A stretch of 64,000 nt of DNA from Myxococcota bacterium (GTDB taxonomy: Bacteria > Myxococcota_A > UBA9160 > SMWR01): positions 40,425-104,424 of the forward strand of contig JBCCEW010000021.1 of assembly GCA_039030075.1 (NCBI GenBank), given 5' to 3'. The notes beneath the pieces are model-generated. The model did no database searches. It had not been told where the DNA came from and saw nothing but the letters and a program-made list of their open reading frames with translations. Numbering within the stretch: the stretch's first letter is position 1; each line of letters starts with the position of its first letter. Shown piece by piece: positions 44,556-53,347 of this stretch. The position numbers and the translations under genes were made by a program.

Positions 44556-46331
44556 ATGAGCCAATCGCCCACCCATCGCTATCTGGAGGCGCTGGACAAC
44601 CTCCGCCAACTCGGGAGCCAGTTCTCGCGGGAGAATCCCGTGCTCGCGCCCGAACTCGGCGAGGCGAGCGCGGACCCGGACGTCGAGCGGGTCCTCGAGG
44701 GCATCGCCTACGCCTCGGGCCAGATTCGCGGTCGCCTGGACGAGGACCTCGGCGAGTTCGTCCAGAGCTACGCCGATGCGCTCTGGCCCCATTTCTTGCG
44801 GCCGGTGCCGTCGATGAGCATCGTCGAGTTCGAGGCGGCGCCGGGCGTGGAGTTGCCCGAGCCCCGACCGATCCCGCGAGAGACCACCCGCCTCGCTACG
44901 ACACCCGTGGATGGCACCACGTGTTCCTTCCGGACGGGTCACGACGTCTTGCTGCGGCCGGTCGCGGTCGAGTCGGCGCACTTCGAAGACCGCGGCCGCC
45001 GTGCCGACCTCGAAGTCGAGCTGTGCCTGCTCGGGGATGTGCCCGTGCGGGCGCTCGACCTCGATTCGTTGCGCTTCTATCTCCACGCGGACTACCCCGC
45101 CGCCGCGTCGCTCTTCGCCTGGCTCGTGGGAGGGTGCGACGGCATCAGCCTCGTCACCACCGACGAAGGCGGCCGCGACCATCGCCTCGAGGTGCGCGGG
45201 CAGGCCGGCCCGCCGGTGCGTGCGGCCGGCGTGAGCCGTGACGAAGCGCTGCTGCCGTATCCCGCGCGGAGCTTCGACGGCTACCGCCTGCTCCAAGAAT
45301 ATTTCGCGATCCCCCAACGCTTCCTCTTCGTCGATGTTCTCGGCCTTCGCGCGCTCGAAGCGTGGAAGACCGTCGATCGATTTCGGATCGTGTTCCACGG
45401 CCGCCAGCGCGCACCCCAGGGCGTCCGCGTCGACGCCGGCACCTTTCGCCTCCACTGCACCCCGGTGGTCAACCTCTTCGAGAGCACGACCGACCCGCTG
45501 CTCCTCGATCACCGCGACGCGACGATGCTGCTGCGACCGAGTGGCCTCGAGCCATCGCACTATGAGGTCCACAGCATCGAGCGGGTCCAGGGGCTCCCCC
45601 GCCAAGGCGGGCCACGGCGCCACTACGCTCCCTTCGGTGGCTTCCGTTCGGATCCCGAGACCGCGGGGCGTCACTACCAGCTCCGCCGCAAGGTCGATCC
45701 CGATGGTTCGGGAATGCTCTCGTACCTCACCGTGGTGACCGAGTCGGCGGGATCTGCCCTCCCGGAAGAGGAGTGGCTGTCGATCGACGCGATCTGCACG
45801 AACGCGAGGCTCGGAGAAGCCCTGCGCGTGGGAGACATCTCGGTCGCCACCGAGGACTCCCCGGACTTCGCCGTCTTCCAGAACCTCACGCCCGTGTCGC
45901 GTTCGGTGCGGCCGCCGCTCGGGGCCGAGCTGCTGGGCATCGCGACGCGACATTCGCTGCTCCAGTACGCGCCGCTCGCGAGCACCGACTCGCTGCGCAC
46001 GCTTCTCTCCCTCTACGACTTCCACGCCTCGGAAGACCGCCAGTCCGCACGCGCCCTCGAGCTCCTGCTGCGTTCCGTCGTGTCGATCGAGAGTCGGCCC
46101 GAGAGCCGCCGCCTGCAGGTCGCTCCCGTGCGTGGGATGCACACGCGCATCGTCCTCGACGAGTCCGGATTCCTCGGAGAGGGCGGCTTGTTCGTCTTCG
46201 CGAGCGTGCTCGAAGAGGTCCTGTCCCTGGCTTCCACTCTCAACGTCTATACGCGTCTCACCGCTGTCGGAGCGAACGAGCGCGAGGAGTATTCGTGGCC
46301 CGCGAGGATCGCGAACCGAATCATCCCCTGA
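44556..46331 (+). CDS. tssF2: T6SS baseplate protein TssF, second copy
   Basis: This 591-residue protein is a clear TssF: YLEALDNLRQLGSQFSREN, FVQSYADALWPHFLRPVPSM, YRLLQEYFAIPQRFLFVDV and FRLHCTPVVNLF. It shares these landmarks with the first copy but differs strongly between them. Its 3' end overlaps tssG by 37 bases. Two complete tssF genes within one locus having one tssG is unusual and fits the idea that each fills a different position in the TssF2-TssG wedge. Confidence 0.9.
   Translation: MSQSPTHRYLEALDNLRQLGSQFSRENPVLAPELGEASADPDVERVLEGIAYASGQIRGRLDEDLGEFVQSYADALWPHFLRPVPSMSIVEFEAAPGVELPEPRPIPRETTRLATTPVDGTTCSFRTGHDVLLRPVAVESAHFEDRGRRADLEVELCLLGDVPVRALDLDSLRFYLHADYPAAASLFAWLVGGCDGISLVTTDEGGRDHRLEVRGQAGPPVRAAGVSRDEALLPYPARSFDGYRLLQEYFAIPQRFLFVDVLGLRALEAWKTVDRFRIVFHGRQRAPQGVRVDAGTFRLHCTPVVNLFESTTDPLLLDHRDATMLLRPSGLEPSHYEVHSIERVQGLPRQGGPRRHYAPFGGFRSDPETAGRHYQLRRKVDPDGSGMLSYLTVVTESAGSALPEEEWLSIDAICTNARLGEALRVGDISVATEDSPDFAVFQNLTPVSRSVRPPLGAELLGIATRHSLLQYAPLASTDSLRTLLSLYDFHASEDRQSARALELLLRSVVSIESRPESRRLQVAPVRGMHTRIVLDESGFLGEGGLFVFASVLEEVLSLASTLNVYTRLTAVGANEREEYSWPARIANRIIP
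46284..46297 (+). promoter_or_regulatory. Ribosome site that sets the tssG start inside tssF2
   Basis: GAGGAG at 46284-46289 lies five bases before a GTG at 46295. This supports a tssG start that overlaps the end of tssF2 by 37 bases. The residues that follow match the usual TssG N-terminus. Confidence 0.6.
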
Positions 46332-47338
46332 TCGAGCGGCTCGAGCGCGAACCCCGCCAGTTCAACTTCTTCCAGGCGGTTCGCATGCTGGAACGCGTGT
46401 CGGAGGGGGCCGTGCCCATCGGCCATCGCGGGCCCCCGGACCGCGAAGCGGTTCGCCTGCGTCCGTCGGGCTCTCTGGCCTTCCAGTCGACCAGCGTCAC
46501 CCGCGTGACCCGCCGCGAGGCGGACGGCCCGGATCACCTGCTCAGCACCACCTTGCTGGGACTCTACGGCGCGAGCTCGGGGCTACCCGCGTACTACACC
46601 GAGGACATCCTCGGCTACGAGACCGCCAACGCCCCGGATCCGGATCCGGTGCGGCTGTTCCTCGACATCCTCAATCACCGGCTCCTGTCGCTGCTCTACC
46701 GGTCCTGGGAGAAGTATCGCTGGGCCGAGGCCTTCCGGGCCGATGCCAGCGATGTGCTCTCCTCGCGCGTCCTCACGCTGCTGGGAGTCGGAGAAGAGGG
46801 GATCGCGCGGTCGGTCGGGCTCCCGACGCCTCGGCTGCTGCGCTACGCGGGCTTCATCACCCAGCGGCCGCGGGGAGCCGACGCCCTCGCCGGCGTCCTC
46901 TCCGACTACTTCGGAGGGCCCCCAGTGCGCGTGAGTCAATGCGTGCGCCGCTGGGTCTGGCTGCCCGAGCGCGACCGCAACCGGCTGGGCGCGAGGAACT
47001 CGCGGCTGGGTATGGATCTCGTGCTCGGCGAGTCGGCGGAGGACGAGAGCGGCAAGTTCCGGGTGCATCTGGGCCCCTTTGGTGAGGAACCTCGCTTCGA
47101 GGACTTCCTTCCCGACTCGGAGAACGCCCGGGATCTCGACGCGCTGATCGGTTTGTTGGTGCCCGACCCGCTCACCTACGACGTCGAGATTCGTATCGAG
47201 GGACAGCAGGTGCCGGCGGTTCGTCTCGGCGGTGGGGACGACGCCTCTCGCCTGGGTTGGACGAGTTGGCTCCTTTCGGGTCCCGCGGACGACACGGCCG
47301 AGATCTTTCCCCCGCCGCAGCCCCGCAAGGCGGCGTAG
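46295..47338 (+). CDS. tssG: T6SS baseplate protein TssG
   Basis: TssG is the core of the baseplate wedge, joining TssF, TssK and TssE. The 347-residue protein has the classic opening LIERLEREPRQFNFFQAVRMLE, then RLRPSGSLAFQSTSV and LLGLYGASSGLPAYYTEDIL. Later it carries FLDILNHRLLSLLYRSWEKYRW and the segment LLRYAGFITQRPRGADALAG. It follows tssF2 and precedes clpV, the usual F-G-H order. Confidence 0.93.
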   Translation: MAREDREPNHPLIERLEREPRQFNFFQAVRMLERVSEGAVPIGHRGPPDREAVRLRPSGSLAFQSTSVTRVTRREADGPDHLLSTTLLGLYGASSGLPAYYTEDILGYETANAPDPDPVRLFLDILNHRLLSLLYRSWEKYRWAEAFRADASDVLSSRVLTLLGVGEEGIARSVGLPTPRLLRYAGFITQRPRGADALAGVLSDYFGGPPVRVSQCVRRWVWLPERDRNRLGARNSRLGMDLVLGESAEDESGKFRVHLGPFGEEPRFEDFLPDSENARDLDALIGLLVPDPLTYDVEIRIEGQQVPAVRLGGGDDASRLGWTSWLLSGPADDTAEIFPPPQPRKAA

Positions 47339-47391
47339 TAGACTGGACTCCCACCGGCGGGCTCCCGCCGACTCAAAGGAGGCGCACCGCG

Positions 47392-50073
47392 ATGGTTGGC
47401 GTCGATCTCAAGAGCCTGCTTCGCAAGCTCGACCCCCTGTGCACCCGCGCGCTGGAAGGCGCGGCGGGCATCGCTGTCTCCCGCGGTCACTACGAGGTGA
47501 CGATCGATCACCTGCTGTTGCGGCTCCTCGAGGAGCCCACCTCGGATCTCGCCCACATCTTCCCGCACTTCGACGTCGAGGCCTCGCGCGTGAAGCGCGC
47601 CGCCGAGAAGGCCGTCGAGGCCCAGCGCACCGGCAACCAGAGCAAGCCCGTCTTCTCGCCGCTGCTGGTCTCCTGGTTCGAGGACGCCATCCTGCTCGGG
47701 AGCGTCGAGTACTCCCTCCCGCGGATCCGCTCCGGGGTTCTGATGCTGGCTCTCGCGTCGAAGCCCGGACGCTCCGGGACCGAGGACTACACCGACGATC
47801 TCACGAACATCCGCGCCGACGAGCTACGGCGCGAGTTCCTCTCCATCGTGGCCGGATCCGAAGAGGACGAGACTGCGCCGGAAGCCGCCGAGGGCGTCCC
47901 GGCCAGCCGCCCCGGCGCCGCCGAAGCCGCTGCGGCGGGCGAAGAGGCCCTGGCGCGCTTCACCTACGACGTCACCGCCAAGGCGCGCGCGGGAGAGATC
48001 GACCCGATCGTCGGCCGCGACCACGAGATTCGCCAGATGGTCGACGTCTTGAGCCGTCGCCGGAAGAACAACCCGATCATGGTCGGCGAGGCGGGCGTCG
48101 GAAAGACGGCGGTGGTCGAGGGCTTCGCGCTGCGCGTGGCCGAGGGCGACGTCCCGGCGTCCCTCAAGGACGTGCGGGTGCTGAACCTCGACATGGGGCT
48201 CCTGCAGGCCGGGGCCGGTGTGAAGGGCGAGTTCGAGAACCGGCTGAAGGGCGTCATCTCGGAGGTGAAGGCCGCCACGATCCCGACGATCCTCTTCGTC
48301 GACGAGACCCACACCCTGATCGGCGCCGGCGGCGCCCAGGGAACGGGCGATGCGGCGAATCTGCTCAAGCCGCCCCTGGCCCGCGGCGAGCTCCGCACGA
48401 TCGGTGCGACGACCTACAGCGAGTACAAGAAGTACATCGAGAAGGACCCCGCGCTCGAGCGACGCTTCCAGCCGATCGACGTGCCGGAGCCGAGCGTCGA
48501 CACCGCTGTCGAGATGTTGCGCGCGGTGAAGGACAAGTTCGAGGTCCACCACGGGGTGCGGCTCCTCGACGAAGCCGTCGAGGCGGCGGCGTCGCTCGGC
48601 GATCGCTACATCAGCGGCCGCAACCTGCCCGACAAGGCCGTGGACCTGATCGACACCGCCTGTGCGCGCGTCTCGATCGGTCAGTCGTCGAAGCCCGGCG
48701 CCCTCGACGATCTCGAGCGACGGCTCTACGGCCTCGATACCGCGATCCAGGCGCTTGAGCGCGACGCGGAAGAGGCGTTGGTGGATCGCGACGAGGAGCT
48801 CGCGAGTCTGCGCAGCGAGCGCGAGGACACCGAGAGTCGCCGCGCAGACCTGCATGGCCGCTGGTCGCGTGAGCTCGAAGAGGTGGAGAAGCTCCGCGCG
48901 CTCTTCGACGAGTTGGGGCGCGCTCGGGGGGGCGAGGCCGAGCCGCCCGAAGGCGAGGAGGCTCCCCCGCCGCCGCGTGAGATCGACGCGATCCGCGAGG
49001 ACATCGAGAAGCGCACGGGCGAGCTCCGCTCCCTCCAAGGAGGCGACCCGCTCGTGCAGGTGCAGGCCGACGCCGAGACGATCGCCCAGGTCGTGAGCGA
49101 CTGGACGGGGATCCCGGTGGCGCGCATGGGAGGCGACGAGGTCGGCAAGATCATGCGCTTCGGCGACGAGCTCCGCGAGCGCGTCGTCGGTCAGGACCAC
49201 GCCGTCGAGGTGATCGAGAAGAAGATTCGGGCCGCGAAGGCCGGCATCCAGGATCCGAACCAACCGATCGGCGTCTTCCTCCTGGTCGGGACGAGCGGCG
49301 TGGGCAAGACCGAGGCATCCCTCGCCGTGGCCGATCTGCTCTTCGGCGGCGAACGCTTCATGACGACGGTCAACATGAGCGAGTTCATGGAGTCTCACTC
49401 GGTCTCGCGCCTGATCGGCTCGCCTCCGGGCTACGTGGGCTATGGCGAAGGCGGCGTGCTCACCGAGGGCGTTCGCCATCGACCCTACTCGGTGGTGCTG
49501 CTCGACGAGATCGAGAAGGCCGACCCCGAAGTGATGAACCTGTTCTACCAGGTGTTCGACAAGGGCACGCTCTCCGACGGAGAGGGGCGCGTCGTCAACT
49601 TCGCGAACACGGTGATCATGATGACGTCGAACCTGGCGAGTGACGTCCTGATGGAGGCCTGCCAGGGCGACGAGCTTCCGACGCCGGAAGAACTCGATGC
49701 TCTGATCCGGCCCGCACTCCAGAAACACCTGAAGCCGGCGCTGCTGGGGCGGATGACGGTCGTGCCGTTCTACCCGCTGTCGCCCGACGTACTTCGCATG
49801 ATCGCCGAGCTGAAGCTCGGTCGCGTCGGCAAGCGCCTCGCCGAGAGTCACGGCATGGAGTTCGAGATCGACCCGGCGGCGCGCAACGCGCTGGCCGATC
49901 GCTGCAACGATCCCGAGAGCGGAGCCCGCGTGATCGACCACATGATCGATCAGGCGATCCTGCCGCGGGTCTCTCAGCGCATCCTCGAGCAGATGGCCGA
50001 GGGCGATCTGCCGAAGAAGCTCACGCTCGGAGTCGACGACGCGGGCGAGTTCGCGTTCTCGTTCAGCGACTAG
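47392..50073 (+). CDS. clpV: T6SS sheath-recycling ATPase ClpV (TssH)
   Basis: ClpV takes contracted sheaths apart for reuse. The 893-residue AAA+ protein has a ClpN-type N-domain (LCTRALEGAAGIAVSRGHYEVTIDHLLLRLLE), Walker A GEAGVGKTA near 232, a coiled-coil middle region near 460-560, and a second Walker A GTSGVGKTE near 633. The first Walker B reads ILFVDETHTLIGAGG. A strong ribosome site (AAAGGAGG at 47375-47382) fixes the ATG. Confidence 0.94.
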   Translation: MVGVDLKSLLRKLDPLCTRALEGAAGIAVSRGHYEVTIDHLLLRLLEEPTSDLAHIFPHFDVEASRVKRAAEKAVEAQRTGNQSKPVFSPLLVSWFEDAILLGSVEYSLPRIRSGVLMLALASKPGRSGTEDYTDDLTNIRADELRREFLSIVAGSEEDETAPEAAEGVPASRPGAAEAAAAGEEALARFTYDVTAKARAGEIDPIVGRDHEIRQMVDVLSRRRKNNPIMVGEAGVGKTAVVEGFALRVAEGDVPASLKDVRVLNLDMGLLQAGAGVKGEFENRLKGVISEVKAATIPTILFVDETHTLIGAGGAQGTGDAANLLKPPLARGELRTIGATTYSEYKKYIEKDPALERRFQPIDVPEPSVDTAVEMLRAVKDKFEVHHGVRLLDEAVEAAASLGDRYISGRNLPDKAVDLIDTACARVSIGQSSKPGALDDLERRLYGLDTAIQALERDAEEALVDRDEELASLRSEREDTESRRADLHGRWSRELEEVEKLRALFDELGRARGGEAEPPEGEEAPPPPREIDAIREDIEKRTGELRSLQGGDPLVQVQADAETIAQVVSDWTGIPVARMGGDEVGKIMRFGDELRERVVGQDHAVEVIEKKIRAAKAGIQDPNQPIGVFLLVGTSGVGKTEASLAVADLLFGGERFMTTVNMSEFMESHSVSRLIGSPPGYVGYGEGGVLTEGVRHRPYSVVLLDEIEKADPEVMNLFYQVFDKGTLSDGEGRVVNFANTVIMMTSNLASDVLMEACQGDELPTPEELDALIRPALQKHLKPALLGRMTVVPFYPLSPDVLRMIAELKLGRVGKRLAESHGMEFEIDPAARNALADRCNDPESGARVIDHMIDQAILPRVSQRILEQMAEGDLPKKLTLGVDDAGEFAFSFSD

Positions 50074-50108
50074 CCGCCTGGGCCTCGGCCGGGGGGTCGA
50101 AACCGCCT

Positions 50109-50705
50109 CTACAGCGGCGCGCCCCCGAGCTCCGGCTCGATTGCGTCGGCGAGGGCGACCAGATCCGCGATCAGAGGCTCGAGTCGATCGGCCGGGATGT
50201 AGTGGAAGAAGGCGTACACCTTGCCCGTGATCGTCACGTACTCGGCGTCGACGGCGAAGGAGCGCAAGCTGTGGGACTTCGAGAAGTCGACCAGTCGCTG
50301 GCGCAAGCGCTCGTTGGTGCGCAGAAGCTCGGCGACCTCTGCGGACGCGAGGCGATGACGGAACAGGCGATCGAAGGCCGCGTCGCCCGTCTCGAAGGGG
50401 GCCACGTCCTCGATGACGGCGACCGCTGCCGGATCGGTCGAGAGGCTGAGGGCCGGACGGCTCTCGAAGCCCACCCGGATCATCCCGAAGGTATCCGGGC
50501 GCACGATCACGCGTCTGCCGCCGATCTGGCCCTTGTAGCGGCCCTGCTGGCGGGCGCCCTGGGGCCCGTCTCGCTCGAGACCGAGCGCGGCCGCGGCGTC
50601 CGGGAGCTGGCGCTCTGCGCGCCTCTTGCCGAGGGCCCCGAGGATCAGTGGCAGCAGTACGGCCAGGGTTCCCAGGACGGCGATCCAGGTCGGTGCCGAG
50701 CGCAT
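50109..50705 (-). CDS. Membrane-anchored protein of unknown function
   Basis: The 198-residue protein has one N-terminal membrane helix (WIAVLGTLAVLLPLILGAL) followed by a soluble domain with no recognised family. Visible landmarks are RYKGQIGGRRVIVRPDTFGMIRVG, a mostly beta stretch, and a helical C-terminus ending GGAPL. GGGGGAG precedes the ATG at 50705. It lies between clpV and hcp on the opposite strand and shares its upstream region with hcp, so its link to the T6SS is by position only. Confidence 0.6.
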   Translation of the reverse strand: MRSAPTWIAVLGTLAVLLPLILGALGKRRAERQLPDAAAALGLERDGPQGARQQGRYKGQIGGRRVIVRPDTFGMIRVGFESRPALSLSTDPAAVAVIEDVAPFETGDAAFDRLFRHRLASAEVAELLRTNERLRQRLVDFSKSHSLRSFAVDAEYVTITGKVYAFFHYIPADRLEPLIADLVALADAIEPELGGAPL

Positions 50706-50806
50706 GGCTTCTCCCCCGCGCCGAAAAAGCGCGTCCGGGGGGCCACTTATGGTCCCACCTGCGCTCGGGGCGGTCAAGCGCAGGAATTCTCGAAAAAGTG
50801 CGCGGG

Positions 50807-50826
50807 CGAGTGAAGCACTTCACTCG
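50807..50826. promoter_or_regulatory. Perfect inverted repeat in the hcp upstream region
   Basis: Two nine-base arms (CGAGTGAAG and its exact complement CTTCACTCG) flank a two-base centre. The site lies 140 bases before the hcp ATG and 101 bases before the divergent gene. Size and symmetry suit a dimeric regulator binding site that could control both genes. No clear -35/-10 pair or -24/-12 pair was found nearby. Confidence 0.45.
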
Positions 50827-50966
50827 GCCGTGGCTCGACGGGGTGTAGCCTGCACTTGGTCGCAGGGAAGAGCACGAAGAACGAAGAAGGGAGCTACCTC
50901 GACCGCGCCGAATGCTGGATGGACCAGCCAGGCGCCCGCAGTGACTCCCAAGGAGAACCGAAACCG

Positions 50967-51464
50967 ATGGCACTGGAAATCTTTGCGAGCATCAAGGCAG
51001 CCGGTACCGACCTCGTGGGCGACGCTACCGAGACCCTCGGAGGCGTGGACGTCTCGAACCACTTCCGCATCTACGAGTTCGAGAACGAGGTGTCGCTGGG
51101 AGGCGAGGGCGCCTCGGGGCGCGCAACCAACCGGCGTCAGTACAAGCCGATCACGGTCCGGATGCCCGTCCAGGCTTCGGCTCCCGAGATCTTCAAGGCC
51201 TGCGCCGAGAACCAGCCGATCGAGGCCGTGTTCAAGTGGTTCCGCCCGAACGTGGACAGCGGGCAGACCGAGCACTTCTACACGATCACCCTCGAGCAGG
51301 GTCGGGTCTGCCTGGCGAAGCAGTACCTGCCCGACACCTCGGATCCGCAGGAACAGACGCTGCCCCCGATGATGGAGGTGGGCTTCACGTTCCAGACGAT
51401 CCGCTGGGCACATGAGGTGTCTTCGAAGGAAGCCGAGGACAACTGGCAGAGCGGCCAGTCCTAG
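50967..51464 (+). CDS. hcp: T6SS inner-tube protein Hcp (TssD)
   Basis: Hcp hexamers form the inner tube that is shot out with its cargo. The 165-residue protein has the standard start MALEIFASIKAAGTDLVGDA, then FRIYEFENEVSLGGEG, then RRQYKPITVRMPVQASAPEI and the C-terminal FQTIRWAHEVSSKEAEDNW. AAGGAGA at 50950-50956 fixes the start. The gene stands alone with its own upstream region and a strong terminator, which fits high separate expression. Confidence 0.95.
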   Translation: MALEIFASIKAAGTDLVGDATETLGGVDVSNHFRIYEFENEVSLGGEGASGRATNRRQYKPITVRMPVQASAPEIFKACAENQPIEAVFKWFRPNVDSGQTEHFYTITLEQGRVCLAKQYLPDTSDPQEQTLPPMMEVGFTFQTIRWAHEVSSKEAEDNWQSGQS

Positions 51465-51486
51465 TCCGCTCCGACGAGCCCCCATG

Positions 51487-51522
51487 ACGAGCGTGGCCTT
51501 CTGGCCGCGCTCGTTTCTTTTT
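51487..51522 (+). terminator. Intrinsic terminator of hcp
   Basis: A 12-base stem with one wobble pair (51487-51498 pairs with 51503-51514), a four-base TTCT loop and the T-rich tail TTCTTTTT lies 22 bases after the hcp stop. It is the clearest Rho-independent terminator in the window. The convergent gene ends at 51546. Confidence 0.9.
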
Positions 51523-51545
51523 GGGGAGCCGCAACGCGGCCCGAC

Positions 51546-53267
51546 TCAGAGCCGGGTCAGGAATTGCAGCAGCAGGTTCACCGGGCGTCCGCCCACCTGG
51601 ATCTCGGGCTGCACGCGCACGCCCACGGCGGTGAGCGTCGGGTCGTCCGCGTCCTCGCGCAGCTCGACCCCGACGTGGTCGGGCCCCAGCGGCTTCCCGG
51701 GTCGCGAGAAGTGCTGCACGACGGCTTCGCGCAGGAGGCCCGCGGCTGCTTCGTGCGTCTGGCCCGCCAGCGCTCCGAGGGTGCGACCGAGAAGCTTCAC
51801 CAGGCGCGACGCGACGATCTGGTAGGCGAGGGTGACCTGCTGGGCGGCGTCTGCGGTCGCCTCTGTGTCGGGGTAGCGCTCGGGGCTCCGAAAAGTGCGG
51901 ACGGCTCCGACGAAGGCGACATCGCGTCGATAGACCTGCACCGAGGTGATCCCGATCGCTTCCAGGTCTTCGCGGCGATCGTCCCGCAGGCGACCCGCGA
52001 GCGGAGAGGCGTCTTCCCCGGCGCCGATCAGCGCCAGGTCCGGGATCAGTCCGTGCCGAGTCCCCGAGATCTGGACGCAGGCCCGGGTGCGCTCCCAGCT
52101 GCGCAGCACCACCGACGCCACGCCCCACGCCGCCGAGACATGCAGTCCGCCGGGGGTCGCCTCCTCATAGGGGACGCCGCGCGTCGAGGCGCCGTCCGCT
52201 CCGTAGCGCGCGCGCACCGCGATGCGATCGGCGACGGGGACCCACCAGCGCGCGACGTCTTGTCCTCGCAGCGAACGCCACGCGTCGTACTCGGGACGCT
52301 CGAAGCGCGCGCGCGGGGTCTCGCCTTTGGCGAGTCCTTCCCAACTCGGGTCTCCGAAGAACTCGGGGGCCAACCCAGTGAGCACCACGGCCTGGATCTC
52401 TTCGCCGGCACCCGCGAGCTCCTGGGCGAGCTTGTGGTCGCGGGCGCTGGCATCGAGCTCGTAGGCGGCGAGGACGAGGTCGACATCGTCTCCGTCGGCC
52501 AGCGACGAGATCGCGGCGGCCGCTTCGTCGAGCGGGGCCGCGACCACTTCGATCTCGAGATCCTCGCGGAAGTTGGCGCGCTGGATCAGCCAGTGGAGGC
52601 CCGCCCAGCCGCGCTCGAGCGCGCGGAAGGCGGGGTCCGCGAGGAGCGCATCGAGCTGGGCGCTGAGCCGCGCCTCCAGTTCGCTCGTGTCAGCGCCGGC
52701 TTCACTGGGCCTGCGGTCTCTTGTCGTGATCGCCGCGACCAGGTCGCGGGCCCGTTCGGCCGGAGCGTTCTCCGAGCGCCGCTGCGAAGCCGCGCCGTCG
52801 GTGTCGACGAGGTCGAGGATCGAATCCAGGTCTCCGTTCGACTCCGCGGGCGCCGTCGCGGGGGCATCGGCGGGCGCGCTCGGGGGGGACGGCTGCGAAG
52901 CCGGTTCCCCTCCGCCGAGCGCCGCGATCCAGGCCGGCGGAGCGATGCCGTCGGCAGCGCGCGCGGCAGCCTCCGCGTCGAGGGTCTTGTCCGCGAGGCC
53001 GCGAGCGAGGTCGAGGACGCGCGACAACGCGGGGACGCGGGCCACCAGCCCACTCGGCGTGAAGTCGCGCCAGCTCTCGAACTGCAGCGAGAGGACGCGA
53101 TCCGGGCCATCCGCTAGGCGATCCGGCAACTCGACACTGAGTTCGGGCGCCAGCGCGGCCACCGCTTCGTCGAAGCTCTCGCGGTCGATGCGGCGGCGCG
53201 GCAGCACGCGACCCGCCGCGAGGTCGGCGACGACGGCGAGCCGGAATCGGGGGGGTGCGGCGCTCAT
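51546..53267 (-). CDS. TssB-TssC-like fusion protein
   Basis: Residues about 1-105 resemble TssB: FRLAVVADLAAGRVLP, IDRESFDEAVAALAP and WRDFTPSGLVARVPALSRVL mirror the DFTGR, DKDNFNDVL and DFQPDAIVENVPEL parts of tssB here. After a Pro/Ala linker, residues about 185-573 resemble TssC: DPAFRALERGWAGLHWLIQR, EFFGDPSWEGL and YDAWRSLR match its landmarks. The glycine-rich loops differ, and the C-terminal end is distinct. The protein may be an alternative sheath subunit, cap or baseplate adaptor. It is encoded opposite to hcp. Confidence 0.75.
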   Translation of the reverse strand: MSAAPPRFRLAVVADLAAGRVLPRRRIDRESFDEAVAALAPELSVELPDRLADGPDRVLSLQFESWRDFTPSGLVARVPALSRVLDLARGLADKTLDAEAAARAADGIAPPAWIAALGGGEPASQPSPPSAPADAPATAPAESNGDLDSILDLVDTDGAASQRRSENAPAERARDLVAAITTRDRRPSEAGADTSELEARLSAQLDALLADPAFRALERGWAGLHWLIQRANFREDLEIEVVAAPLDEAAAAISSLADGDDVDLVLAAYELDASARDHKLAQELAGAGEEIQAVVLTGLAPEFFGDPSWEGLAKGETPRARFERPEYDAWRSLRGQDVARWWVPVADRIAVRARYGADGASTRGVPYEEATPGGLHVSAAWGVASVVLRSWERTRACVQISGTRHGLIPDLALIGAGEDASPLAGRLRDDRREDLEAIGITSVQVYRRDVAFVGAVRTFRSPERYPDTEATADAAQQVTLAYQIVASRLVKLLGRTLGALAGQTHEAAAGLLREAVVQHFSRPGKPLGPDHVGVELREDADDPTLTAVGVRVQPEIQVGGRPVNLLLQFLTRL

Positions 53268-53347
53268 CGGTTCCCGTAGAAAAGGAGCGCCAGTCTATCG
53301 GCTTTGGGGAGCCAGCGGCGCTTCGATTCGCACCGCGCGTCGCGTCG

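Noticed and set aside
50778..50966. Sigma-54 type -24/-12 promoter before hcp
   Set aside because: GG and GC pairs were found (near 50831) but with wrong spacing (16 instead of about 12 bases).
47824..50973. Open frame of about 1050 codons antisense to clpV
   Set aside because: Its sequence is Arg/Asp/His-rich shadow translation without homology, and clpV itself is certain.
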